Below, in pieces: positions 24,167 to 32,117 of a DNA stretch of 36,749 nt; position 1 is the first letter of the stretch; each line of letters begins with the position of its first letter. Origin of the DNA: CAYQJS01 sp964417895 (GTDB lineage Bacteria > Chloroflexota > UBA6077 > SHYK01). Below the pieces are notes generated by a model, which was given only the letters and a program-made list of their open reading frames with translations, was not told where the DNA came from and did not search any database. The translations under genes were made by a program, and so were the position numbers. The DNA lies in assembly GCA_964417895.1 (NCBI GenBank), contig CAYQJS010000054.1, positions 1 to 36,749 of the forward strand. The letters are read 5' to 3'.

Positions 24167-25516
24167 ATGCTTCGGGCATCCCGCTTAACGCGCAGGCGGT
24201 TTCTTGGCTACGCGTCTACCGCCCTGGCCGCGACCGCGGTTGGCAACGGACTTCCACGCGCTACCAGGGCGTTCGCGCCTGAGCGCGTCGGCCAAGCGCC
24301 CGCGCCGGTCCAGCTCACGCACGTCGTCGGCTCCACGGTAAAGCTCGAGCAGATCATCGGCGACTATGACAAACACCTCCGGCAGCCCACATTCAACCAG
24401 ACGGCAACCCGTTACGGACTCACCGGCACTGACCTCGGCGCCTCGTTCGAGCACAACGGAAAGGTCTACTTCCTTTTTGGCGATAACAACGCCCCCGGCG
24501 CCCGCGACCCCATGGGTTACAGCGAATCCACCGATCCCGATGGCCCGTTGCGGATCGACTTCTTCAGCCGTTCCCCGGGCACCTTCATCCCCATCGGTCC
24601 CGCCGGCGTCCGCATGGGCCCATTCAACGTGCCGACCGCCGGGCTGAGCCTCGAGGGGGTCATGTACGTCATGCTCAAGGTCAACCATTCGGACGACACG
24701 CCGACTGACAGGTCACTACTAACCCGCTTCGACGAACGGCCGGTCACGTTTACGAGCCTGCGCGAGATGTCTCAATTGCCAGGCGGGCGGTTCATCATTG
24801 TCACCTTACGCTCGGTTCCGGGCGGGCTCCCGGGACTACCAACCGCCGGGCCATATGTGCTGACCTTCGGCGCTGGCGACTACCGTCAAAGCCACCCGTA
24901 TCTGGCCGCGACTCCAGCCCAGAGCTTCGCCACCGGCCAGAACACCCGCTACTTCGCCGGAATGAACGGCACCGTCCCGCTCTGGTCCGACCGGGAAGTC
25001 GATGCCGCCCCTGTCTTCAACCATCCCACCATTGGCGATCTGTCGGTCATTTACCAGCCGCAGCTGGGCCTCTGGCTCATGCTCTACGATAGCCGCGAAC
25101 CGCGGGGCATCCTGCTCCGGTACGCGATCAACCCCTGGGGACCGTGGAGCAACGCCGAGGTAGTGTTCAGCGCCGAGCGAGACCGGGCCCGAGGAACGTT
25201 CATCCACGATCCCCGCATCCAGCCCGACGATGGCCTCGGCGGGCCGACCGCGTCCAGGCAGAACGATCCTGTCCTCACGCCCGGCGCCGCCTACGCCCCC
25301 TACCTCATCGAGCGGTTTACCCAGATACGAGACGGCACCCTGTTCCTGCAGTATCTCCTCTCCACCTGGAACCCCTACACCGTCGTCCGTCTGCGCTCTG
25401 CGCTCGCCATCACAGCCGCGTCCCCACAGGAAGATCCCGCCGGGCCTGGCCGCACCCCGCCACCAACGGACAGCCCCATCGAGGAAGAACCACCAGCGCC
25501 CCTCGTTGAAGAGTAG
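24167..25516 (+). CDS. Tat-secreted DUF4185 beta-propeller-like protein
   Basis: The N-terminus MLRASRLTRRRFLGYASTAL carries a twin-arginine motif (RRRFLG) and a hydrophobic stretch, so the protein is exported folded. The body matches the DUF4185 type, related to glycoside-hydrolase-like five-bladed propellers: GTDLGASFEHNGKVYFLFGD early, PFNVPTAGLSLEGVMYVMLK, and LGLWLMLYDSREPRGILLRY with NPWGPWSNAEVVFSAERDRA later. The C-terminal tail is rich in Pro and Glu. ATG 24167 has GGGAG eight bases upstream and puts the Tat motif at the right distance; ATG 24143 is less likely. The reaction is unknown; carbohydrate binding or cleavage is a guess from the fold. It is intact and is the main non-IS gene inside the IS1634-bounded interval. 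Confidence 0.75.
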   Translation: MLRASRLTRRRFLGYASTALAATAVGNGLPRATRAFAPERVGQAPAPVQLTHVVGSTVKLEQIIGDYDKHLRQPTFNQTATRYGLTGTDLGASFEHNGKVYFLFGDNNAPGARDPMGYSESTDPDGPLRIDFFSRSPGTFIPIGPAGVRMGPFNVPTAGLSLEGVMYVMLKVNHSDDTPTDRSLLTRFDERPVTFTSLREMSQLPGGRFIIVTLRSVPGGLPGLPTAGPYVLTFGAGDYRQSHPYLAATPAQSFATGQNTRYFAGMNGTVPLWSDREVDAAPVFNHPTIGDLSVIYQPQLGLWLMLYDSREPRGILLRYAINPWGPWSNAEVVFSAERDRARGTFIHDPRIQPDDGLGGPTASRQNDPVLTPGAAYAPYLIERFTQIRDGTLFLQYLLSTWNPYTVVRLRSALAITAASPQEDPAGPGRTPPPTDSPIEEEPPAPLVEE

Positions 25517-25522
25517 GCCACC

Positions 25523-25604
25523 CTACTGGGTCAACGGAACGAAGTGCTGCTCAACCGGCAAGCCGGTCCGCTGCCAGTTGTCCGCCACGCGGAGGTACAA
25601 TAAC
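25523..25604 (-). pseudogene. fragment of an SBP_bac_5 gene
   Basis: On the minus strand the sequence reads LLYLRVADNWQRTGLPVEQH then FVPLTQ and a stop. VADNWQRTGLPVEQ is the segment of solute-binding proteins that reads ..DYWKxxGI.V.. in the intact copies. Only about 27 codons remain. Confidence 0.5.
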
Positions 25605-25863
25605 CGTGGCCCAACTCCAAGAAAAACGGTGTTCCCGCGCACTGCTACGGTTTGATTGCCACCCACCTGGCCGAGCAGTTCGAGCGACGATGGTGATAGC
25701 GGTGCGGCATCCTACTTGGCAGCTGGCGCAGCAGCTCTCGCCAGATCAAGAGAGACGGCTGCGGAAGGCTCGTCTGCCGTCGCTACAGCGGTTGCCTGCG
25801 CAACTGTAGTCTGGAGGCGGGACGAAGCGTGCTCGACCGCCATCGTTGTCGGTGGTGGGATTG

Positions 25864-25960
25864 TTGACCCTGGCGATCGTACTTCCAACCGTGGTAGAGA
25901 CAACGGAGGCCATTCTCCTCCACTCGCCCATAGTACAGCGACGTACCGCGGTGGCTGCAA
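25864..25960 (-). pseudogene. Rieske-domain fragment
   Basis: Minus-strand reading gives CSHRGTSLYYGRVEENGLRC followed by LYHGWKYD, a complete [2Fe-2S] ligand set (C-x-H ... C-x2-H) of a ring-hydroxylating oxygenase. It has lost both flanks: upstream is a duplicated 11-bp unit (GGCGCTGCGCA) and then SBP debris, and downstream the frame loses similarity. It differs clearly from the intact Rieske gene at 10896-12200, so a second oxygenase once existed here or was carried in. Confidence 0.65.
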
Positions 25961-26039
25961 TCGATATCGGCGCTGCGCATATCGGCGCTGCGCAGTCGGG
26001 CCACGGTGAAGTTCGCGATCGTCTGGTCCATCGTCTGCC

Positions 26040-26384
26040 GCCCTGAACCCCGCCTGCTGGTGCCGGCCGTTCTGGAGGTACTGCCGAATATTGACGTTGA
26101 TCCCGATCGTCTTCCAGTAATCCGCCACGATCGCCTGCTCTTTGGTGAGCTGGAAGCGGTTCCAGAGGTCGAAGTCGAACCTCACCCGTCGTCTGGTGGA
26201 CCTGGATCCCGTCCTGGCCTTTCACCCAGCCCAGGCGAGTCAGTATTTGTTGTGCCCGGCCGACGTCATAGTCGTAGCGCGGAGCCGGGCCCCTGGCTGC
26301 CTCGGCGAGCTTATTGGAAGGCGTAACCCAATGGTCCGCGATTGAGCCAGGCCGTGCGTGACCCGGATCGAAGAGGAAGAGCGG
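26040..26384 (-). pseudogene. central fragment of an SBP_bac_5 gene
   Basis: Two frames together give the central part of a solute-binding protein: IADHWVTPSNKLAEAARGPA, YDYDVGRAQQILTRLGWVKG, then (frame change near 26180) DFDLWNRFQLTKEQAIVADY and WKTIGINVNIRQYLQNGRHQ. N- and C-terminal parts are absent. It runs directly into the Rieske fragment on the same strand, so the two relics are fused by deletion. Confidence 0.7.
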
Positions 26385-26440
26385 AGGGCCCGGGACTACC
26401 TGGCAGCAGCCATCTGAGCACGCCCAGCGTTTACGGCGTT

Positions 26441-26496
26441 TGGAGCGGGAGACGGGATTCGAACCCGCGACAGCCTGCTTGGAAGGCAACCGGCGC
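26441..26496 (-). tRNA. tRNA-Gly(TCC), 3' part only
   Basis: On the minus strand the last 56 bases read as an anticodon loop CTTCCAA (anticodon TCC), a T arm GCGGGTTCGAATCCCGT, the acceptor strand CTCCCGC, then T and CCA. The matching 5' acceptor strand (GCGGGAG) and D arm are not found at the expected distance (about 26508-26514); there the sequence is unrelated. It is therefore a tRNA fragment with an exact 3' end, of the kind left at attachment sites of integrative elements, not a functional tRNA. Confidence 0.6.
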
Positions 26497-26560
26497 TAAG
26501 CGCTGTGCTTCAGGCACGGGACAGAGCCAGCTCCCGCTCACAGACTCCTCTGCGGCACTC

Positions 26561-28184
26561 GTGCGTCTCCTCCAGCGCCGTCCAGCGCTGGAGGAGACGC
26601 CACCGGCTCCCAGGGAGCCGGGCGTTCCGCCTCCGGCCGACGAGGAGCCGGTGGCGGTCCGCCCCGGCCGGGTCACGGTCGAGCAGGCCCGGGAGGCCGG
26701 GCCGGTCCACGTCGGGCACCAGTTCTGGCTCCGCCTTGGAATAGACGAGGCGCTCTCCGGGCGGGGTTCTCTGAGCCGGCCTGCCGCTTGACCGAGCTGA
26801 TGACCTTGAACCGCCTGATCGCCCCGCGCTCCGAACATGCGATGCCGGACTGGTTTGCGCGCACCGCCCTGGCGGACATCCTGGGGATCGATCTCACCGG
26901 GGTGGACGACGACGCGCTCTATCGACATCTGGACCGCTTGCATCCCAAACGGGCGGAGATCGAGGCCGCACTGGCCAAACGGGAAGAGCAGCTGTTCAAC
27001 CTGGACGGCACGGTCTATCTCTACGATCTGACCTCCAGCTACTTCGAGGGCCAGTGTCTGGCCAACGGCCAGGCCAAACGGGGCCACTCGAAGGACCATC
27101 GCCCGGACTGCAAGCAGGTGGTAGTGGGGCTGGTGGTTGACCGAGACGGGTTCCCCAAAGCCCATGAGGTGTTCGATGGCAATCGCTCCGAGGGGACCAC
27201 GCTGGGCGAGATGCTGGATCGGCTCAAGGCACGCGCCGGCCCGGCCGCGACGGTCGTGGTGGATCGGGGGATGTCCTCTGCACAGAACCTGCAGGAGATC
27301 CGTGAGCACGGCTTTCACTACATGGTGGCCAGCCGCCAGGGTGAACGCACCGGGCATCTCGACGAGTTCGAGGACGCCGAGGGTGGCAGGAGTTGGAGCG
27401 GCCCGTCTCCCCGACCAATCCGTTCCAGCACAAGTCCCGTGTGTGGATCAAGCGCGCAGCCGAAGGTGAGGAGCCGGTGCTGGTGCTCTGTCGCAGCGCG
27501 GGGCGGGAGGAGAAGGACCGCGCCATCCGCACCACCCATGAGAAGCGGTTCCTTACCAGCCTCACCAAGCTGCAGGCCCGCGTGGCGGGCGGACGGCTCA
27601 AGGCCGAGGCGAAGATCCAGCAGGCCATCGGTCGGCTCAAGGAACGTTACCCGCGGGTGGCTCGCTTCTACCAGGTCATCTACCCGGGCGCGTCCGGGCA
27701 GCTCAGCTGGCAGGTGGACGAGGCCAGGAACCACCGGGCCAAAGAACTCGACGGCAGCTATCTGCTGAAGACCAGCCGCACCGACCTCACCGCCGAGGAG
27801 ATCTGGGGGACCTACATCCTGTTAACGCGCGTCGAGGCCGCGTTTCGCGCCATGAAGAGTCCGCTCGCGGAGTGGCCGATCTTCCACCAATTGGAGCGGC
27901 GCGTCCAGACCCACATCTTCCTCTGCGTCCTCGCCTACCACCTGCTGATGGCCATCGAGAAGACCTGCCGGGACCGCGGGCTCCACACGTCCTGGGCGAC
28001 GCTGCGTGAGCAGCTCACCACCCATCAGGTCGTCACCCTGGTGCTGCCAACGATCGACGGCCGCACGCTCACCATCCGCAAAGCGACCACGCCCGAGCCG
28101 GCCCAGCGAGAGATCTACCGCCTGCTCGGCATTCCCGAGGAACCGATGAAACCCGTGAAAAGTTGGACAATCGACGATTTGTAG
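26561..28184 (+). pseudogene. IS1634-family transposase, frameshifted and lacking its N-terminus
   Basis: Three consecutive frames add up to a transposase of the IS4-related IS1634 family. Part 1 (26561 to about 26763): RVTVEQAREAGPVHVGHQFW and LRLGIDEALSG. Part 2 (about 26764 to 27383): EPACRLTELMTLNRLIAPRS, LYDLTSSYFEGQCLANGQAK with the first catalytic Asp, and VVVDRGMSSAQNLQ with the second. Part 3 (to 28184): WQELERPVSPTNPFQHKSRV, the YREK-type segment YILLTRVEAAFRAMKSPLAE with the catalytic Glu, and the C-terminus KPVKSWTIDDL. The shifts fall at a GGGG run (26763-26766) and a GGG run (27380-27382). The first roughly 70 residues are absent here; 17 of them survive at 20411. Confidence 0.8.
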
Positions 28185-28223
28185 TGACGAACATCGAAAA
28201 TCCGTGCGTAAATTGCGCTACAG

Positions 28224-28236
28224 TGCGGAAGTTGGG
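28224..28236 (+). repeat. right terminal inverted repeat of the IS1634-like element
   Basis: TGCGGAAGTTGGG, the exact inverse of 20260-20272, lies 40 bp after the transposase stop and is followed by CTAA, matching the CTAA just before the left end. Confidence 0.65.
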
Positions 28237-28384
28237 CTAAGCTCCCGCGACGCTCGGCCGCACTCCAAGGATTCTGCAAACACCGAAGCAGATGGCCCCC
28301 TCACCCCCCCGCTGGGGGCGAAGGGTTCAAAACCTCGCCACACCCTCGAGGGCTATCCTCAGCGGGGTATTGTTCAGCATTCAC

Positions 28385-28771
28385 TTAGTCTCCACCGCCG
28401 CCGGGCTCTCGGCCCGCCGTGACGCCGAGGTACGACAATCGCGTCGTCCCCGTGTTGCGGATCCCATGTTCGAGACCTCTGGGGACGATCCACATCTGCC
28501 CCTCCCTGATGGGGATGGGGGGGCCGTCCGGTCTCAAGACCTCGCCGTTTCCTTGCAGGATGTAGATGCAGTGGGCGTTCTCTGGGTGGATGTGGAGAGG
28601 GTTCTCCTGTCCAGGTTCGAAGTTTCGGACGATCACGTGCCGGATGTCGATGCCATCTCGGTACACGCCGATCACCATCTCCTCTTCGGGGGAGAAGATC
28701 TGGTAGTCCTTCGGGTCAAGGACCCCGGTCCCGAGCGTCTCGGGGCGCACCTCCTTCGAGTTAACCCGCAT
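28385..28771 (-). CDS. cupin-domain protein
   Basis: A 128-residue single-domain cupin. Motif 1 is HIHPENAHCIYILQGNGEVL (two His, Glu and a later His as potential metal ligands); motif 2 is around REGQMWIVPRGLEHGIRNTG. It starts 15 bases after the LigB stop with GGGAG ahead of its ATG, so the two form one operon. Small cupins next to ring-cleavage dioxygenases are often isomerases, dioxygenases or sugar-binding-type regulators; which applies here cannot be read. Length and motifs appear complete. Confidence 0.8.
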   Translation of the reverse strand: MRVNSKEVRPETLGTGVLDPKDYQIFSPEEEMVIGVYRDGIDIRHVIVRNFEPGQENPLHIHPENAHCIYILQGNGEVLRPDGPPIPIREGQMWIVPRGLEHGIRNTGTTRLSYLGVTAGREPGGGGD

Positions 28772-28786
28772 ATCGAGCTCCCTTTC

Positions 28787-29776
28787 CTACTGCCAGTACG
28801 CGAAGGCCATGCCGCACCCCGTGCCCGCCAGCGTCCGGTAAGCGGGGATGTAGTCGCCGATGAAGGTGACTTCCCGCTGCTCCATCGCGGCCGCCACGGT
28901 GACCCAGTTGCGGATCTCCGACGTGCCCAGATTCAGCCGCTCGGCGGGAAGCGACGCGAGCGCGTTGGCGTCCTTCTCCACGATGCCGTCGATCGTGGCA
29001 CGGTCGATCTCCTCGTCGATGATGGTGTGGCTGAGCCCACCCGAGGCGATGACCGCGACGGACTTGTCCGAGTCCCAGGACTCGATCGCCCGACGCAGCG
29101 CCTGCCCCAGCGCATAGCAGCGGCGTGGGGTCGGCTGGTTGGGCGGGAAGAAGGTGTTGACCATCACCGGGACCATTGGGATGTCGCCGTCTCCACGAAG
29201 GAACTCGTAGTAGAAGACGAAGGCGTGGCCCAGCCCGATCTCGGGCTTCAATTGATTGGAGCACCCAATGTCGAAGTCGCCGTTCCGCAGGTCGTTGATC
29301 AGGTGCTTCGCCAGCTCGGGCTCGGCCGGATGCTGACCGGCCACGCCCTTGCCCTCGAAGACTTCTCGCTGGAGCGTTGCGAGTCGGGAAGCATTCCAGT
29401 TGCTTGCGCCCCCGTCTCGTCCATGCGAGCCGCCTGACACCTCGAGACTGTCGCCGTAATACACCGAGAACATGGGCATATTGTCGTCTTTGAACTGCTC
29501 GTGCTGATCGTCACCGACCACCACGATCACATCCGGCGCGGCCTGCGCCAGCACTTTGCGGAGCGCCCCGAGGTTCTGCTGGCACGCATCGTAGCGCTCA
29601 GCCAGCCGATCGTCAGCGAGCTCCCGGTCCATGTCCGGCTTCGCCTTGCGAAGCAGCTCGGCGTAGTTGATGCGCCGGTCGCTCGCATCCTTCTCCCTGA
29701 GGGCGTACCAGCCCTCCAGCGGAAGCCTCAGCTGCGGAGCGTGCGGGGTCGCCAGTCCGAGAACGATGTTGGCCAT
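28787..29776 (-). CDS. class III extradiol ring-cleavage dioxygenase, LigB-type
   Basis: A 329-residue catalytic subunit of the protocatechuate 4,5-dioxygenase / gallate dioxygenase (LigB) superfamily. Candidate Fe(II) ligands and active-site His residues are in GLATPHAPQL (His12), VVVGDDQHEQF and ASGGLSHTIIDEE. Other family segments are IPMVPVMVNTFFPPNQPTPR and GCGMAFAYWQ at the C-terminus. ATG 29776 is preceded by AAGGAGG eight bases upstream. No small LigA-like subunit is fused or adjacent, so it may act alone as in DesB/GalA-like or DesZ-like enzymes. First gene of an operon with the cupin. Likely role: opening a catecholic ring, in line with the other aromatic-type genes of the window. 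Confidence 0.85.
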   Translation of the reverse strand: MANIVLGLATPHAPQLRLPLEGWYALREKDASDRRINYAELLRKAKPDMDRELADDRLAERYDACQQNLGALRKVLAQAAPDVIVVVGDDQHEQFKDDNMPMFSVYYGDSLEVSGGSHGRDGGASNWNASRLATLQREVFEGKGVAGQHPAEPELAKHLINDLRNGDFDIGCSNQLKPEIGLGHAFVFYYEFLRGDGDIPMVPVMVNTFFPPNQPTPRRCYALGQALRRAIESWDSDKSVAVIASGGLSHTIIDEEIDRATIDGIVEKDANALASLPAERLNLGTSEIRNWVTVAAAMEQREVTFIGDYIPAYRTLAGTGCGMAFAYWQ

Positions 29777-29802
29777 GCTCAGAACCTCCTTTTTATTTGC
29801 AA

Positions 29803-29876
29803 TGTCATTTTGAGCGAAGCGAAGAATCCGTGCTTGCCGGGTACGGATTCTTCGGCCTGTCGGCCTCAGAATGGCA
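29803..29876. repeat. inverted repeat in the ligB leader
   Basis: A long imperfect palindrome: TCATTTTGAGCGAAGCGAAG.. on the left pairs with ..CTTCGGCCTGTCGGCCTCAG on the right around the inner pair GAATCCGT / ACGGATTC. It starts 27 bases upstream of the LigB ATG. A related one lies at 34739-34841. This is a dispersed intergenic repeat. Confidence 0.6.
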
Positions 29877-29892
29877 GTCCCGCCCGCACCTC

Positions 29893-29965
29893 TAGCGCCA
29901 CTCCCAGGAGGGACGCGGTGTACCGCGTCGTCTCAGGTGGCGATCCCGGCTTCGGCGAACAGCCA
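29893..29965 (-). pseudogene. SBP_bac_5 micro-remnant, ends only
   Basis: On the minus strand LFAEAGIAT then a stop and DDAVHRV correspond to the segment LFNAGITTRDERGIPRP near residue 80 of the intact gene at 34859-36583. Within a few bases, in another frame, comes SWEWR and a TAG, which is exactly that gene's C-terminus. Everything between (about 480 codons) is missing. Just upstream (29973-29995) is a 23-bp sequence identical to one upstream of the intact gene (36660-36682), so the remnant even keeps part of its promoter region. Confidence 0.6.
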
Positions 29966-29972
29966 TCTGGGT

Positions 29973-29995
29973 GCCAGTGTACTTCGCTCCGGAAG
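29973..29995. repeat. 23-bp repeat upstream of SBP genes, copy 1
   Basis: Identical to 36660-36682, beginning GCCAGTGTACTTCGCTCC. In both places it lies upstream of a minus-strand binding-protein gene (here a remnant), so it is probably part of a shared leader or promoter area. Confidence 0.6.
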
Positions 29996-30082
29996 ACCTC
30001 GCCAGTAATTGTCCCGGCGCGCTCAACGGCGTACAGTCGGCTACTTCACATGCTCGCCGGCGCAAGGTCGTAGGGGGTAAGC

Positions 30083-30526
30083 ATGGCGATGAACTACCGC
30101 TACATCTCGGGCGACTCGCACCTGGAAATCGACTCCAAGTGGTGGATCGACCGCGTTCCCGAGCGCCATCGCGACCGCGCGCCGCGTGTCAGCCATCTGC
30201 CGGATGGTGGGGATGCCTGGGTCGTGGAGGACCGTCCTCCCCGGGAAGTGCCGACCGACCTCTACGGCGGCAAGGGACGGACGCGCTGAAAGCCCTTCGG
30301 CCAGAACTATGCAACGACGCCCGGCACTGGGTCCGCGAGCCAGCGCCTCCAGGAGCAGGACCAGGACGGTCGACGCGGAAGTCCTGTTTCCAGGCGTCTC
30401 GGGCCCCCGGCCTGTGGCGCGGCATCAAGGACGACGACGCGTACCGCGCGGTCGTCCGCGCATACAACGACTTTCTCGCCGAGGAATACTGCGCGCGGAG
30501 GTGCCGGAGCGGCTCATAGGCCTATT
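30083..30526 (+). pseudogene. amidohydrolase_2-type hydrolase, multiply frameshifted and truncated
   Basis: ATG 30083 follows AGGGGG and begins MAMNYRYISGDSHLEIDSKW, the N-terminus of the amidohydrolase_2 family with the metal-binding DSH. The first frame stops at 30289. Other frames continue FGQNYATTPGTGSASQRLQE then QDQDG; DAEVLFPGVSGP; and GLWRGIKDDDAYRAVVRAYN then DFLAEEYCA; and EVPERLIGL, each a recognisable family segment. At least three indels separate them, and the second half of the enzyme is absent. Its N-terminal part resembles the relic at 13061, so both probably derive from duplicated family members. It lies upstream of, and divergent to, ligB. Confidence 0.65.
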
Positions 30527-30530
30527 CGGA

Positions 30531-30806
30531 TCAAGAACGGCGCGAATCACCGGCTGACGCCACGTTCCCGTCGCGTGCGTTCTTCGGCACGTACCTCCGC
30601 GATGGCTTCAGCAATATCCCATTCGATTTCTTCCGGATCCTGTCACGGTTTCTCGCATGGATTTCGTCAATGACGCTCCAAGAGGCCCCCTCGACTGCTA
30701 CCTCCATCTTCGTCCAAGCCGCGCTGTCCAACCCCTCGACAAAAGCCCGGACGAAACGACAGGGGTTGTCGGCAGGGATCACCTCCTTCAGGGTGGACGG
30801 TGTCAC
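30531..30806 (-). pseudogene. possible IS1182-like transposase N-terminal remnant
   Basis: The minus-strand frame starting at 30806 (GTG) reads TPSTLKEVIPADNPCRFVRA then FVEGLDSAAWTKMEVAVEGA. This resembles the N-terminal segment of IS1182-type transposases (IPxDHxxRxIxxFVxxLD). The rest (ARNRDRIRKKSNGILLKPSR) could be a later segment joined by deletion. No DDE residues remain. The sequence beyond its start (30813-30840, ATTCCGTTATGGCTCACAGA) recurs in part at 32642 and 32827, and may be the element's end. Confidence 0.35.
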
Positions 30807-30920
30807 AAATGCATTCCGTTATGGCTCACAGAGAAATGAGTTTGTCGATTGTGGCGCGGATGTGATGTTAGGCAACGGATTGTGACGTGGTTTGGACGTG
30901 TGAGGTGAGATCGTCAGCGT

Positions 30921-32117
30921 ATGGATGTTGACGTGGTGCTGGCAAGCAAGCTGGAGACCATTTTACGTCACCTCAACGAGAAGCAACGGCGCTTGCTGCT
31001 GGCCGCTGAAGCGCGTGCGCTGGGGCATGGGGGAATCACCCGAGTGGCGCGGGCATCGGGCGTATCGCGTCCGACCATACAGAGGGCGATGCGCGAACTG
31101 GAAGGGCCGGCCGCAGACGCGGGACGGGCACGTAAAGCCGGCGGCGGGCGCAAACGCACCCGCGACCGAGACCCCGCGGTGGTAGCGGAGTTGGAGGAAT
31201 TGGTCGACCCGGATACTCGGGCCGACCTGATGTCGCCATTGCGCTGGACGTGCAAGAGCACCCGCCAACTGGCAGATACGCTCGGCGGCCGAGGCCACCC
31301 AGTTAGCCACCGCGTGGTGGCCGAACTGCTCCACGACCTGGGGTACAGCCTGCAAGCCCCGGCCGAGCGACTGGAGGGGGCCCAGCACCCGGATCGGGAT
31401 GGCCAGTTCCATTACCTAAACGAGCAGGTCAAAGCGTTCCTGGCCAAGGGCCTGCCGGTCGTGTCGGTCGATGCGAAGAAGAAAGAATTGGTGGGCGCCT
31501 TCAAGAACGCGGGGCGCGAGTGGCAGCCCAAGGGAGAACCGGAAGCGGTCCGGGTGCACGCCTTCCTGAATCCGAAACTCGGCAAGGCGATCCCCTATGG
31601 AGTCTGCGATGTGGGGCGGAATACCCGCTGGGTCACCGTCGGTCAGGACCAAGATACCGCCAGTTTCGCCGTGGCGACCTTGCGGCGCTGGTGGCAAGCC
31701 GTCGGATCCCAGGTCTACCCGGAAGCCAAGCAGTTGCTGATCTGCGCGCATAGCGGGGGGAGCAACGGGTATCGCGTGCGCTTGTGGAAAGCCGAGCTCC
31801 AGCGGTTCACCGACCTGGCGGGGGTAAGGGTGACGGTCTGCCACTTGCCACCGGGGACGAGCAAGTGGAACAAGATCGAGCACCGGCTCTTCTCGTACAT
31901 GCGCATGAACTGGCGTGGCCGCGCGTTGGTCAGCCATGAGGTCATCCTCGAACTGATCGGCGCCACGACGACGCGCACCGGCCTGCGCGTGCAGGCGGAG
32001 CTTGACCTGGGCGAGTACCCTACCAGAGTGAAAGTCTCAGACGCGGAGCTGGAGGCCGTACGGCTCACCCCGCATCAGTTCCACGGAGAGTGGAACTACA
32101 CCACGCGCCAATCCTAG
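30921..32117 (+). CDS. ISAzo13-family transposase, catalytic Asp replaced
   Basis: A full-length (398 residues) transposase of the ISAzo13 family. An N-terminal helix-turn-helix (GITRVARASGVSRPTIQRAM) is followed by the RNase H-like core: first Asp in VVSVDAKKKELVGAFKNAGR, then GKAIPYGVCDVGRNTRWVTV, the second-Asp region LLICAHSGGSNGYRVRLWKA, and the Glu in CHLPPGTSKWNKIEHRLFSY. In the second motif relatives have an Asp where residue 277 is His here (codon CAT, 31749-31751), so the enzyme is probably dead although the frame is intact. I could not define the element's terminal repeats. Confidence 0.88.
   Translation: MDVDVVLASKLETILRHLNEKQRRLLLAAEARALGHGGITRVARASGVSRPTIQRAMRELEGPAADAGRARKAGGGRKRTRDRDPAVVAELEELVDPDTRADLMSPLRWTCKSTRQLADTLGGRGHPVSHRVVAELLHDLGYSLQAPAERLEGAQHPDRDGQFHYLNEQVKAFLAKGLPVVSVDAKKKELVGAFKNAGREWQPKGEPEAVRVHAFLNPKLGKAIPYGVCDVGRNTRWVTVGQDQDTASFAVATLRRWWQAVGSQVYPEAKQLLICAHSGGSNGYRVRLWKAELQRFTDLAGVRVTVCHLPPGTSKWNKIEHRLFSYMRMNWRGRALVSHEVILELIGATTTRTGLRVQAELDLGEYPTRVKVSDAELEAVRLTPHQFHGEWNYTTRQS

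Noticed and set aside
26441..26520. Complete tRNA-Gly gene
   Set aside because: The 5' acceptor strand and D arm are missing; only the anticodon-to-CCA part matches.
26431..27357. Long open frame (308 codons) on the minus strand
   Set aside because: Antisense to the IS1634 transposase and running through the tRNA-Gly fragment; its last residues are just translated tRNA.
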